Assembly (NCBI GenBank): GCA_919902495.1
Contig: CAKKRC010000012.1
Location: forward strand, 1 to 64,000
Source: Nitrospiria bacterium
GTDB lineage: Bacteria; Nitrospirota; UBA9217
Length of the DNA stretch: 64,000 nucleotides
Reading direction: 5' to 3'
Shown here: positions 16,800-25,364 of the stretch, piece by piece
Numbering within the stretch: position 1 is the stretch's first letter
Layout of the letters: each line of letters opens with the position of its first letter
Notes under the pieces: model-generated
Database searches by the model: none
What the model was told of the DNA's origin: nothing
What the model saw: only the letters and a program-made list of their open reading frames with translations
Program-made: the position numbers and the translations under genes

Positions 16800-16846
16800 T
16801 TCATAAGCGCTGGCCAATTTAAGAACAAAAGTTTTTTGATAAATCT

Positions 16847-17575
16847 ATGCAAAAGGCTTTGACCAAAGAGAAGCAGGTTAAGACGATTGGCTCCTTTAAA
16901 TTGCCTTTAGTAAACTGGTTTTTATTTGTCCCGTCTGTAGCTATTAGCAGTGTTCAGCTATCAAAAATAGATCCCCTTTACCGGCGCCGGCTGAGTAGTT
17001 TATCAAAAATGGCAATTGTGGCGGCATCTTCTTGCTTAAATGAGAAGCTTCCTCGACTACATACAGTTTTTGCGTCTAGGCACGGCGAGATTGGGAGTAC
17101 GGTAAAAATGCTTCATGATTTATCTAGTCAAACACAGCTTTCCCCTGCAGCTTTTAGCCTATCAGTACATAGTACGGCAGCGGGCTTCTTGTCAATTGCG
17201 CGCTCGGACCATTCTTCCTTTACGACTGTATCAGCCGGTACAGAGACGCTATTCGCAGCTTTTCAAGAAGCAGCAGGGCAATTAGCAAAAAATCCGTCTT
17301 TGTCTTTACTCGTGATTTGTGCTGATGAGGTCCTACCGGAGGAACTGAGCAAGTTTGGAGATTCGACGGATAAAGATCATGCCTTAGCCCTTTATTTTAA
17401 TGCGGCTGCAATGCAGAAGGAATTAGTTATTGAAAGTGATGCTTTTATTGGCGAGAGAAGTAGATCGCAACCAGCAATTGCTTTTGCAGATTTTCTGGTC
17501 AGTGGCGAGCGTGTATTTCATTGGAATGGGATGAGGACCTCGTGGAAGATTAAACTAAATGAAAAATCGCATTGA
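16847..17575 (+). CDS. apeC: ApeC-like chain-length-factor/ketosynthase-like protein of aryl polyene synthesis
   Basis: This 242-residue protein belongs to the short beta-ketoacyl-synthase-like group (PF13723 type) found at the head of aryl polyene clusters. It has about half the length of a full ketosynthase. At the place where a catalytic cysteine would stand it reads LSVHSTAAGFLSIA, so it has no active-site Cys, consistent with a chain-length-factor-like partner of the ketosynthase ApeO. Start ATG 16847 lacks a clear ribosome site, so the first residues are uncertain; the conserved part begins at FKLPLVNWFLFVPS. It overlaps apeD by 17 bases and is the first gene of the island operon. Confidence 0.8.
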   Translation: MQKALTKEKQVKTIGSFKLPLVNWFLFVPSVAISSVQLSKIDPLYRRRLSSLSKMAIVAASSCLNEKLPRLHTVFASRHGEIGSTVKMLHDLSSQTQLSPAAFSLSVHSTAAGFLSIARSDHSSFTTVSAGTETLFAAFQEAAGQLAKNPSLSLLVICADEVLPEELSKFGDSTDKDHALALYFNAAAMQKELVIESDAFIGERSRSQPAIAFADFLVSGERVFHWNGMRTSWKIKLNEKSH

Positions 17576-18335
17576 ATATTTATGGCGGCTAGTTGCTACC
17601 GCTGGCTGCTATGCCGTATTTTATGCGTCTGCTTTTGTTTTCATAGTGCTGGTACTGCCTGTTATCCATGTTGTTTTCCAAAACAGCGCGTCGCGAAATA
17701 GAAAGGTCCGCTGGATTATCAACAAGTACTTCATTTTCTTTGTACGCCTAATGGTCGGTTTGGGATGCATTCATATAGGGCTTTATGGAGCAGATCAATT
17801 AAAGAGTCGTAGTCCTAGGATGGTGATTGCGAACCATCCATCGTATTTAGATATCGTTATTCTTCTTTCTCTGATTCCCAATGCATGCTGTATTGTTAAC
17901 AGTAATTTATTGTCAAATCCTTTTATAGGGCTGATTGTAAAGTCTGCCGGTTTTATTTGCAATAAGATGGATTCTGAACAGGTTATTAACGATTGTATCA
18001 GTGCATTAAATAGTGGATGCCCTATAATATTTTTCCCTGAAGGGACGAGATCCGTTCCTGGCCGAGCGTTCAAGTTTCACCGGGGATTCGCTCACGTTGT
18101 TCTGAAAAGCGGGTTTGATATTCAACCTGTAACTATCAACTGTGAACCATCGATTTTAGCCAAGAGTGTTCCGTGGTATAAGATTCCCGATCGTTCAGCA
18201 AAGTTTATTATACACGCAAAGCAAAACATGAAAGCATCCAATATTACTGATGTTCATGAGGCACCTGCGATCGCAGCACGCAAAGTAGTGAGATATTTAG
18301 AGTGTTATTATGACAAAGAGATGGGGATTCGATGA
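17559..18335 (+). CDS. apeD: Lysophospholipid-type acyltransferase (ApeD-like)
   Basis: This 258-residue protein is a PlsC-type acyltransferase with an N-terminal membrane helix (about residues 15-40). The catalytic HxxxxD motif is seen as NHPSYLD, and the second block as FPEGTRSVPGR. In aryl polyene clusters this enzyme is thought to move an acyl or polyene chain onto a lipid carrier at the inner membrane. It overlaps apeC by 17 bases and apeE by 4 (ATGA), so translation is coupled. Its position in apeC-D-E-F-G order is the main argument for the specific name, since PlsC homologues are otherwise generic; a general plsC-type copy is separate at 60477. Confidence 0.85.
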   Translation: MKNRIEYLWRLVATAGCYAVFYASAFVFIVLVLPVIHVVFQNSASRNRKVRWIINKYFIFFVRLMVGLGCIHIGLYGADQLKSRSPRMVIANHPSYLDIVILLSLIPNACCIVNSNLLSNPFIGLIVKSAGFICNKMDSEQVINDCISALNSGCPIIFFPEGTRSVPGRAFKFHRGFAHVVLKSGFDIQPVTINCEPSILAKSVPWYKIPDRSAKFIIHAKQNMKASNITDVHEAPAIAARKVVRYLECYYDKEMGIR

Positions 18336-18592
18336 GCGTAAATTTTGAAGACGAAGTGAAAATCTTTATTATTGAAGCGCTAGGATTAGAAGATGTGAGG
18401 CCGGAGAATATTACTGGCGATACACACTTGTTTGGAGAAGGGCTTGGCCTTGATTCTATTGATGCATTAGAATTGGGTATGGCCATTCACAAGAAATACG
18501 GTATTCGTATTGAGTCGGGAGATAAAAGCATTCGGCAGCATTTTAGAACCGTGACAACATTATCGAAGTTCATAGATGCTAATAAAAAATAG
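18332..18592 (+). CDS. apeE: Acyl carrier protein (ApeE-like)
   Basis: This 86-residue acyl carrier protein carries the phosphopantetheine attachment motif GLDSIDALEL with Ser 42. It would hold the growing aryl polyene or the starter unit. It is acidic with four-helix ACP size and shape. The ATG overlaps the end of apeD by 4 bases, and a second carrier protein gene follows after 12 bases, as in known clusters with paired ACPs. Confidence 0.9.
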   Translation: MSVNFEDEVKIFIIEALGLEDVRPENITGDTHLFGEGLGLDSIDALELGMAIHKKYGIRIESGDKSIRQHFRTVTTLSKFIDANKK

Positions 18593-18604
18593 CAGAGGAA
18601 AGAT

Positions 18605-18856
18605 ATGAGATTATCTGAACAAGAGATATTTGAAAAATTAAAAAAAATACTGATCGATAAGTTTGAAATAAAAGAAGATAAAATAACGCTGGATGCGCAC
18701 TTATATCGCGATCTCGGTCTTGATTCAATTGATGCGGTCGATTTGGCTATTCGAGTGCAGGACCTCACAGGCAAGCGAATTGAGCGAGATGATTTTCATG
18801 ATGTGAGAACCGTGGGGGATATTGTTAAGGCTGCGCATGCCCTGTTTAATGAATGA
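18605..18856 (+). CDS. apeF: Acyl carrier protein (ApeF-like)
   Basis: This second 83-residue carrier protein has the motif GLDSIDAVDL with Ser 41 as the phosphopantetheine site. It differs clearly from ApeE in the second half (VQDLTGKRIERDDFHDVRTVGDI), so the two are probably not interchangeable; work on other aryl polyene systems assigns one to the elongating chain. AGAGGAAAG precedes ATG 18605. Its stop overlaps the next start by 4 bases. No phosphopantetheinyl transferase is encoded in the window, so a genomic one must serve. Confidence 0.9.
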   Translation: MRLSEQEIFEKLKKILIDKFEIKEDKITLDAHLYRDLGLDSIDAVDLAIRVQDLTGKRIERDDFHDVRTVGDIVKAAHALFNE

Positions 18857-19440
18857 ATGCCATGAGCATAATTGCCACGGTATTGACCGCCATTTATCCA
18901 TTGCTGGTATATTTTGGATTGAACAGATTTGAACCGCAGGTGATGGCTGTTCTTCTTGCTTTTGCAGCGCTCCTGCGCTGGCGGGGCGGTCAGAAAGCCC
19001 TGTCTGGTCTCGGCTGGGAGGGTTATGCTGCCCTGGCCGTGCCCATGTCTCTGGCTATTGCGACGGGCATAGGGAACAAGGAAATAACCCTTAAGTTATA
19101 TCCGGTTGCCGTTAATGTAACATTGCTTGTAACCTTCGGCGCAACCTTATTCAGCAAAGAAAGCATGGTAGAACGAATAGCGCGTATGCGCAGTAAAGAT
19201 AGACATCTTAATGACGAAGAGGTGCTGTATACACGAAGAGTGACTGAAATATGGTGCGCTTTCTTTGCGGTGAATGGAGCAATTTCTGCGTGGACGGCCA
19301 TGCGAACGAGCCGTGAAATTTGGGCATTCTATAATGGTTTCCTTGTCTATATTGTCATAGCGACAATTTTCAGCGTTGAATGGTTGTGTCGTCGTCGATT
19401 AATATCCAAAAAGGATCGTGAAAAACTTGAGCCTAAGTAG
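18853..19440 (+). CDS. apeG: Integral membrane protein (ApeG-like, COG4648)
   Basis: This 195-residue inner-membrane protein has about five hydrophobic helices (residues about 4-22, 28-45, 55-75, 85-103 and 142-178) and the motif YTRRVTEIWCAFFAVNG, which is typical of the COG4648 membrane proteins kept in aryl polyene clusters. Its exact role is not established; a place in lipid-linked transfer or scaffolding is inferred from cluster conservation. ATG 18853 overlaps the apeF stop; a second ATG three codons later is possible. Its end overlaps the GTG start of the ligase gene by 23 bases. Confidence 0.75.
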   Translation: MNAMSIIATVLTAIYPLLVYFGLNRFEPQVMAVLLAFAALLRWRGGQKALSGLGWEGYAALAVPMSLAIATGIGNKEITLKLYPVAVNVTLLVTFGATLFSKESMVERIARMRSKDRHLNDEEVLYTRRVTEIWCAFFAVNGAISAWTAMRTSREIWAFYNGFLVYIVIATIFSVEWLCRRRLISKKDREKLEPK

Positions 19441-21082
19441 ACTACTTTTGGATATTCGCCCCGCTGAGCAGCCGATTGCGCTCAAAAATCGGGGCTCAGC
19501 AGTTACGTGGGATGCCTTTATAGGCGGCACGGAAAAACTATATAGTGATATTGTTTCATCAACGTCCGACAGATGGATTCTTGCATGTCCAGATCCTATA
19601 GAGTTTCTTGCAGCGATGTTCGCAGTATGGCATGCCGGTAAAATACCCGTAATTCCCTCCAACTATCAGAAAGAAAGCATATCAGCTGCTCGCAGTAAAT
19701 CTGATGGCATTATCGATAATGTTGACTTGTCTCCATCAAAGCGTCCTCCAGTAAAATTCAATGCTCTCGACCTTCACGCAAGCAAGCTAATTCTTTTTAC
19801 CTCAGGGTCATCTGGTAAACCAAAACTCGTAGAGAAGACACTCTTGCAACTAGATTCCGAAGTGCTTTCCCTGGAATTGCAATGGGGGGCAAGACTTAAT
19901 AAATACCCGGTTGTTGCCACCGTTCCGCATTATCATATCTATGGGCTGCTCTTTCGATTGCTATGGCCGGTGCTGGCCGGCCGGGTGTTTATCGCAGATG
20001 AATTGACCATGCCGGATATCTTATTTTCGCAAATCCGAAAGATCGGTCCTGTTGTCCTCATTTCAAGTCCTGCCCACCTGACTCGAATACCAGCGCTTGT
20101 TGACTTGCAGGATATTAAACCTTACGTAGAATGTATCTTTTCTTCCGGGGCTCCTTTACCACATGATGTGGCATCGCTGTACGGTGAAAAAATGGGTAGT
20201 GCGCCGATAGAAGTATACGGCTCGACCGAAACAGGCGGAATCGGCTGGCGACAGGGTAGTTTATCGTGGACGCCTTTTCCATCGGTCAACATCAGGCTAT
20301 CCGGAGCAGGAACGTTAGAAGCGAAGTCGCAGCATACAGATAATCAGGATTGGTTTCGAACCGAAGATCTTGCAAAGATCGAAGAGGACGGTCGATTCTC
20401 TATTTCTGGCCGTGCAGATCGTATTGTTAAAATCGAAGGCAAGAGGGTTTCGCTTGATGAAATAACGGATCGTTTGAGTAATCATCCCTGGACCGATAGT
20501 TCGGGGGTTGTGTTTCTTGAAAAAGCGCGAAATACGCTTGGTGCCGTGGTCGTTTTATCAACGGAAGGAAGCGAGCAGCACAGTCGGCAGGATAAATCAC
20601 AGATTGTTAAAAGACTAAAAGAACATCTGTCCCAATGGTACGACCCCGTAGTCATTCCGAGACTTTGGCGCTTTGTTAGCCGCATGCCTACATCCGATCG
20701 AGGAAAAACCACGATATCAGGTCTAACATCACTCTTTGCAGATGATCCCGCTGACGGGCCAGTGATTATTTCAATGAGTAAGGCTGACAACGTCCTCGAT
20801 CTTCTGCTGTTCGTACCTTCCACATTGCCACACTTTGAAGGTCACTTTCCCGAATTCCCAGTTTTGCCAGGCGTGCTTCAAATACACTGGGCAGCGCTAT
20901 ATGGGATGCGTGAACTCAATATCAAAGGACATTTTGCGAGAATCAAGAAATTGAAATTTCACCGCGTAATATTGCCGAACACGGAATTGACACTGCAGGT
21001 AGTCGCACATAACAATAAACTCGATTTTTCATATAAAACCGCTGAGGGTATGCATTCTTCGGGACAACTGGAATTTAAGTAA
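19418..21082 (+). CDS. apeH: AMP-dependent acyl ligase fused to ApeI-like dehydratase
   Basis: This 554-residue protein joins two activities that are separate genes in enterobacterial clusters. Residues 1-440 are an adenylating ligase: P-loop TSGSSGKPK (about 128-136), YGSTETGGIGW and the core SGRADRIVKIEGKRVSLDEI. It would activate an aryl acid and load it on the carrier protein. Residues about 455-554 are a hotdog dehydratase (HFEGHFPEFPVLPGVLQIHWA, keeping the family histidine), matching ApeI, which pairs with ApeP in other systems. The GTG start at 19418 lies inside apeG, with AAAAAGG upstream. The glycosyltransferase gene follows after 6 bases. The fusion would hold starter loading and dehydration together. 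Confidence 0.88.
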   Translation: MKNLSLSRLLLDIRPAEQPIALKNRGSAVTWDAFIGGTEKLYSDIVSSTSDRWILACPDPIEFLAAMFAVWHAGKIPVIPSNYQKESISAARSKSDGIIDNVDLSPSKRPPVKFNALDLHASKLILFTSGSSGKPKLVEKTLLQLDSEVLSLELQWGARLNKYPVVATVPHYHIYGLLFRLLWPVLAGRVFIADELTMPDILFSQIRKIGPVVLISSPAHLTRIPALVDLQDIKPYVECIFSSGAPLPHDVASLYGEKMGSAPIEVYGSTETGGIGWRQGSLSWTPFPSVNIRLSGAGTLEAKSQHTDNQDWFRTEDLAKIEEDGRFSISGRADRIVKIEGKRVSLDEITDRLSNHPWTDSSGVVFLEKARNTLGAVVVLSTEGSEQHSRQDKSQIVKRLKEHLSQWYDPVVIPRLWRFVSRMPTSDRGKTTISGLTSLFADDPADGPVIISMSKADNVLDLLLFVPSTLPHFEGHFPEFPVLPGVLQIHWAALYGMRELNIKGHFARIKKLKFHRVILPNTELTLQVVAHNNKLDFSYKTAEGMHSSGQLEFK

Positions 21083-21088
21083 TATCCT

Positions 21089-21844
21089 ATGATTTTTAAA
21101 CCATGCATAGTAATACCAATATACAACCACGGTTATGCTATCGCAGCGACTATAGATAGCTTGAAAATATATGGTCTGCCGATTATCGTAATCGATGATG
21201 GCTCAGAGGAGACGACTAAACGTTCAATAGCAAAGGTCGCTACGACGCATCCGGATCTTCAAGTGCTTGTCCACAAACAAAACAAGGGGAAGGGAGCCGC
21301 ACTAAAGACGGGATTTCGAAAGGCACTTAATGATGGTTTTACTCATGCCTTGCAGGTAGATGCTGATGGTCAACATAATTTAAACGATATTCCTTCATTC
21401 CTCGTGAAAGGAAAAGAATCTCCCAACTGCCTAATCTGCGGTGAGCCTGTATACGATGAGTCAATACCCAAAAGTCGTCTCTATGGCCGGCGCATAACAA
21501 ACTTTTGGATAGTTGTTGAAACGCTGTCGCATAAGATTCCGGATGCTATGTGTGGTTACCGGCTGTATCCACTTCAACAAACGGTTTCGTTGCTAGATAG
21601 ATACTTTGTCGGAGATCGGATGGAATCCGATATCGATCTCCTCGTGCGCTTTGCTTGGCTACCTATGCCGATATATTGGATAAAAACGAAGGTGCAATAT
21701 CCTAAGGGCGGATGGTCAAATTTCCGTCTGTTTCAGGATAACGCACGGATATCCTGGGCTCATACCCGTCTTGTGGCCGGGATGATAACGCATCTTCCTT
21801 CGCTGTTAAGCAATAAAATGAACATGGGGCGAACTAGTGGGTAG
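21089..21844 (+). CDS. Family 2 glycosyltransferase (N-terminal part of ApeJ)
   Basis: This 251-residue enzyme is a GT-A fold, family 2 glycosyltransferase of the dolichyl-phosphate-mannose synthase-like group. Start IVIPIYNHG, the IDDGSEE strand end, NKGKGAALKTGF and the metal-binding DADGQH are all visible, with the acceptor-side VGDRMESDIDLLVR. It likely adds a sugar to the lipid-bound polyene. In enterobacterial clusters the corresponding domain is the first half of ApeJ; here the acyltransferase half is a separate gene overlapping by 8 bases. No strong membrane helices, so it acts on the inner face of the membrane. Confidence 0.85.
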   Translation: MIFKPCIVIPIYNHGYAIAATIDSLKIYGLPIIVIDDGSEETTKRSIAKVATTHPDLQVLVHKQNKGKGAALKTGFRKALNDGFTHALQVDADGQHNLNDIPSFLVKGKESPNCLICGEPVYDESIPKSRLYGRRITNFWIVVETLSHKIPDAMCGYRLYPLQQTVSLLDRYFVGDRMESDIDLLVRFAWLPMPIYWIKTKVQYPKGGWSNFRLFQDNARISWAHTRLVAGMITHLPSLLSNKMNMGRTSG

Positions 21845-22760
21845 ATCTGCTCATTGGGCAAAGCTTGCAGAACGCGGTAGCTATTGGGGGCTTGCTTTAA
21901 CTTTTACAATCTACCGAGTGCTTGGGCGAGCGATTGCACGGTTGCTGCTGTTTCCGATTACTATATGGTTTTTCATTACCGGCACAAAAGCGCGGCGCGC
22001 ATCTCATGATTATTTAAATAGGATCCACCGGGCAGGTGCGCTTGCTGAACCTCCTACGGTTATAGACGCCTTTCGGCATTTCTATTCCTTTGCGGAAACG
22101 GCCTTAGACAAGGTCGAAGCATGGACGGGTCGTATTGCAGCTGAGCGGATCGACTTCCCCAATCAGTACGAACTTGAACAATTAGCCAGGAGCGGGCGAG
22201 GAGCGCTCTTTATTACCGCACATTTGGGAAACATAGAGCTGGCCCGCGCTATAGGTACGAATGCGGGGTGGAAAAAGATAAATGCAATTGTGTACACAGA
22301 GCATGCACAGAAATTCAATTCCCTATTGAATAAGATGCATCCACAATCGGCGCTAAAACTGATTCACATATCGTCATTTGGGGTCGATACGGCCATCTCC
22401 CTTAAAGAAAAAATTGATGCAGGAGAATGGGTTTTCATTGTCGGGGACAGGACGCCGGTTTCCTCAAGCGGACGTGTGGTAATGGCAAATTTTCTGGGAT
22501 CACCGGCGCCATTTGCCATAGGCCCGTACATGCTTGCTCATCTTATGGCATGTAAAGTATATTTAATATTCTGTGTGCGTAAGAAGGAAAGGTTTCATAT
22601 CTACTTGGAGCCTTTTGCTGAGAAAATCGAGCTCCCGTCGAGGACGCGACAAGCCGCTATCGAGAAATGGGCGGCTCTCTATGCCGAGCGGCTGGCTTAT
22701 TACACGATGAAAACGCCTTATCAGTGGTTCAATTTTTATAACTACTGGGGAAGAAATTAA
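21837..22760 (+). CDS. LpxL/HtrB-family acyltransferase (C-terminal part of ApeJ)
   Basis: This 307-residue protein is a lysophospholipid/lipid A-type acyltransferase. The N-terminal opening HWAKLAERGSYWGL and a membrane helix (about 30-50) are typical of the aryl polyene members, and the HxxxxE motif appears as AHLGNIE. DRTPVSSSGRV and a C-terminal YQWFNFYNYW complete the family pattern. It uses GTG 21837, inside the end of the glycosyltransferase gene, so the pair is translationally coupled. It corresponds to the second half of the fused ApeJ of other species and would acylate the glycosylated product. Confidence 0.85.
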   Translation: MGRSAHWAKLAERGSYWGLALTFTIYRVLGRAIARLLLFPITIWFFITGTKARRASHDYLNRIHRAGALAEPPTVIDAFRHFYSFAETALDKVEAWTGRIAAERIDFPNQYELEQLARSGRGALFITAHLGNIELARAIGTNAGWKKINAIVYTEHAQKFNSLLNKMHPQSALKLIHISSFGVDTAISLKEKIDAGEWVFIVGDRTPVSSSGRVVMANFLGSPAPFAIGPYMLAHLMACKVYLIFCVRKKERFHIYLEPFAEKIELPSRTRQAAIEKWAALYAERLAYYTMKTPYQWFNFYNYWGRN

Positions 22761-22781
22761 ATACGATTGTTCGGTGAGACA

Positions 22782-24332
22782 ATGACAGAGAAGAACAAAC
22801 AAGCAGAACAGAGTAAGGCTTTAGTAATAGGAGAAGGCCGCATCACTATTGATGATGTGGTTTCAGTCTCAAGGGGAAGAGCGGTGACCCTCGCTAAAGG
22901 CGAGGCATTCAGATCTCGCATAGTGCGCGGCGCTCGTTATCTTGAGGAACGACTTTCTATTGGCGATACGGTGTATGGCGTGAATACCGGCTACGGCGAA
23001 TCATGCCATACGGACGTGCCCGCTGAGCTTGTCGAAGACTTGCCGATACACCTGTCTCGTTATCACGGTTGCGGACTCGGCAAATTCCTTTCGCCACCTG
23101 CATCCCGGGCCGTCATGGTTTGCAGGCTCACATCGCTTGCGCAGGGTTATTCCGGAGTACGCATAGAGTTGCTTGAAGGAATAGAAGCTCTTCTCAATAA
23201 CAACATATTACCCCGTATTCCAGAAGAGGGCTCCGTTGGCGCATCTGGCGACCTTACGCCGTTATCATATATTGCGGCTGCGCTTATTGGCGAACGTACG
23301 GTATTGTTCAACGGATCAGTCCGGCCTGCAGCAAAAGCGCTTGCGGAGGCAAGAATACGACCATTGAAGCTGGCACCGAAGGAAGCACTGGGCATCATGA
23401 ACGGAACTGCTGTCATGACGGCGTTGGCGTGCCTGGCATTTGATCGATCTGAATATCTAACGCGGCTAACGGCTCGAATAACAGCGCTTGCTTCAATAGC
23501 TTTAAGTGGAAATAAAGGACATTTTGATCCCCGCTTGTTTGCCCTGAAGCCGCATCAAGGTCAAAATGAAGTAGCAGCCTGGATATTTAATGAGCTGCCG
23601 TCAGAACCGGGAGAAACGAGTCGGATCCAGGACCGCTATTCTATACGATGTGCGCCGCACGTGATTGGCGTGCTGCGAGATGCTCTTACGTGGATCAGAC
23701 GCGACATTGAAAATGAGTTAAACAGTGCAAATGATAATCCATTGATAGACCCGGATGAGGGATGGGTGTTGCACGGAGGACACTTCTACGGGGGCCATGT
23801 GGCATTTGCCATGGATGGCCTTAAGGCAGCCGTGGCAGGCCTGGCTGATCTTATGGACCGACAAATGGCCCTATTGGTAGATCATCGCTATAGTAACGGA
23901 CTGCCCCAGAACCTGTCAGGCTCGACCGGTACACGAGCGGCAATAAATCACGGGTTCAAGGCCGTGCAAATTGCGACTTCTGCGTGGGCCGCTGAAGCAT
24001 TGAAATTAACAATGCCTGCGGCCAGCTTTTCTCGCTCTACTGAGTGTCATAATCAGGACAAGGTATCAATGGGGACGATTGCCGCGCGAGACGGGCTTCG
24101 TATCTTAGAACTGACGGAACAAGTGACGGCAGCCCTTATACTGGCGTGTTCGCAAGGCGTTCAATTACGAGAAAAGCTAAGCACAGGCCATTACAAGAAA
24201 CTGCCGGCGGAGATTCGCGCGTTCCATGAAAGTGTTGCATTTAAATATCTGGATGAAGACCGCCCGCTTGATGAAGAGCTTCGAGCGGTAATCGAGGATA
24301 TACACAATAAGCGATGGGAGTTGTACAAATGA
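22782..24332 (+). CDS. Aromatic amino acid ammonia-lyase (HAL/PAL/TAL family)
   Basis: This 516-residue enzyme forms an internal MIO cofactor from Ala-Ser-Gly (ASG, residues 154-156, in SVGASGDLTPLSY) and removes ammonia from an aromatic amino acid. At the selectivity positions it reads Tyr 94-His 95 (RYHGCG), where bacterial histidine lyases have Ser-His and the Rhodobacter tyrosine lyase has His-Leu. So substrate is not fixed, but its place inside an aryl polyene operon points to making cinnamate or coumarate as the starter acid for the ligase. ATG 22782 (GGTGAG upstream) is preferred over TTG 22767. Its stop overlaps the thioesterase start by 4 bases. Aryl polyene clusters of some other bacteria also carry such a gene. 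Confidence 0.88.
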   Translation: MTEKNKQAEQSKALVIGEGRITIDDVVSVSRGRAVTLAKGEAFRSRIVRGARYLEERLSIGDTVYGVNTGYGESCHTDVPAELVEDLPIHLSRYHGCGLGKFLSPPASRAVMVCRLTSLAQGYSGVRIELLEGIEALLNNNILPRIPEEGSVGASGDLTPLSYIAAALIGERTVLFNGSVRPAAKALAEARIRPLKLAPKEALGIMNGTAVMTALACLAFDRSEYLTRLTARITALASIALSGNKGHFDPRLFALKPHQGQNEVAAWIFNELPSEPGETSRIQDRYSIRCAPHVIGVLRDALTWIRRDIENELNSANDNPLIDPDEGWVLHGGHFYGGHVAFAMDGLKAAVAGLADLMDRQMALLVDHRYSNGLPQNLSGSTGTRAAINHGFKAVQIATSAWAAEALKLTMPAASFSRSTECHNQDKVSMGTIAARDGLRILELTEQVTAALILACSQGVQLREKLSTGHYKKLPAEIRAFHESVAFKYLDEDRPLDEELRAVIEDIHNKRWELYK

Positions 24333-24751
24333 AGACGTTGATTTCAGCCTTTGTGGAACTCGAAGTGCCATTTCACGATGTGGATGTTATGGGAGTGGTG
24401 TGGCATGGTCACTATTTAAAATACTTCGAACAAGCGCGCACCGCTCTTCTGCAAAAAATAGGGTTTGATTATCCGCAAATGATCGAGATTGGTTATGTAT
24501 GGCCGGTTGTAGAAAGCTATGTGAAGTACTTGCGGCCGATACGGTATTCACAGCGGATAAAGGTTGACGCTCAGATGGTGGAATATGAAAATCGACTACG
24601 GATGGCGTATGTGATAACGGACAGGGATACCGGAGAGAAATTGACAAAAGGAGAAACGACGCAGGTAGCCATTGAAATTAATACGAAGGAGCTGCAATTT
24701 GTATCTCCACGGCGGTTTATCGAAATAGTTGAGCAGGTGAACAATGGATAA
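24329..24751 (+). CDS. apeK: Hotdog thioesterase (ApeK-like, 4HBT family)
   Basis: This 140-residue hotdog thioesterase has the 4-hydroxybenzoyl-CoA thioesterase signature VPFHDVDVMGVVWHGHYLKY with the catalytic Asp, followed by the long hotdog helix. In aryl polyene clusters the thioesterase probably clears stalled carrier proteins or releases a chain. ATG 24329 overlaps the ammonia-lyase stop by 4 bases, better than an upstream in-frame start at 24314. The end overlaps apeL by 8 bases. Length is typical for the family. Confidence 0.85.
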   Translation: MKTLISAFVELEVPFHDVDVMGVVWHGHYLKYFEQARTALLQKIGFDYPQMIEIGYVWPVVESYVKYLRPIRYSQRIKVDAQMVEYENRLRMAYVITDRDTGEKLTKGETTQVAIEINTKELQFVSPRRFIEIVEQVNNG

Positions 24752-25361
24752 ACGTATGGGAATAGCATTGGCGATCTGCGCAGTAGTAACAGGAGTCAGT
24801 GCATATGCGAATGCAATAACAGTAAAAGAAATCGCGTCCCATGTTGGGGAAAACAGCGTTATTCATGCCGAGTTTACGCAAACTCGAAAGCTGGTGGCAT
24901 TGAAGCGCCCCATCGTATCTAAAGGGAGCGTGGCCGTAGCGGGTGGAAAAGGGATAGTGTGGCAGATAGAACATCCATACCAAGCGACATATATTATAAC
25001 GAAGAATTCTATTGCAGAGGTCGACCAGGATGGTCGAAAAAAATCAGGCCAGGCAGAGCAGGCGCAGCAGTTTAAGCAGGTAACGAAGCTGATCAGCTCT
25101 TTATTAGAATTGAATGAAAAAGATCTTTCCGAAAATTTCTCTATGTTGTCATCGGGAACTCTCGATCAGTGGACCGTAAATCTCGCTGCACGCGACACCC
25201 TTGCTAAATATATAGCCAAAATAACGATGCGAGGCGGTTCTTTTGTCGATGAGGTGACTATTGAGGAAACATCAGGCGACAGTAGCCAGATACAGTTTCA
25301 CTCTGCCCGAAAGGACGAACCGCTTTCATCCCGGGAGTTAATGCTTATACAAGGGCGCTAA
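24744..25361 (+). CDS. apeL: LolA-like outer-membrane lipoprotein carrier (ApeL)
   Basis: This 205-residue periplasmic protein has a Sec signal peptide (to about residue 24, ending AYANA) and the LolA fold pattern: VIHAEFTQTRKLVALKRPIVSKGSV, then GIVWQIEHPY. LolA carries lipidated molecules across the periplasm; the version in aryl polyene clusters likely carries the polyene lipid to the outer membrane. It overlaps apeK by 8 bases and is followed after 3 bases by the exporter gene, so carrier and exporter would be made together. Confidence 0.85.
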   Translation: MDKRMGIALAICAVVTGVSAYANAITVKEIASHVGENSVIHAEFTQTRKLVALKRPIVSKGSVAVAGGKGIVWQIEHPYQATYIITKNSIAEVDQDGRKKSGQAEQAQQFKQVTKLISSLLELNEKDLSENFSMLSSGTLDQWTVNLAARDTLAKYIAKITMRGGSFVDEVTIEETSGDSSQIQFHSARKDEPLSSRELMLIQGR

Positions 25362-25364
25362 ATA

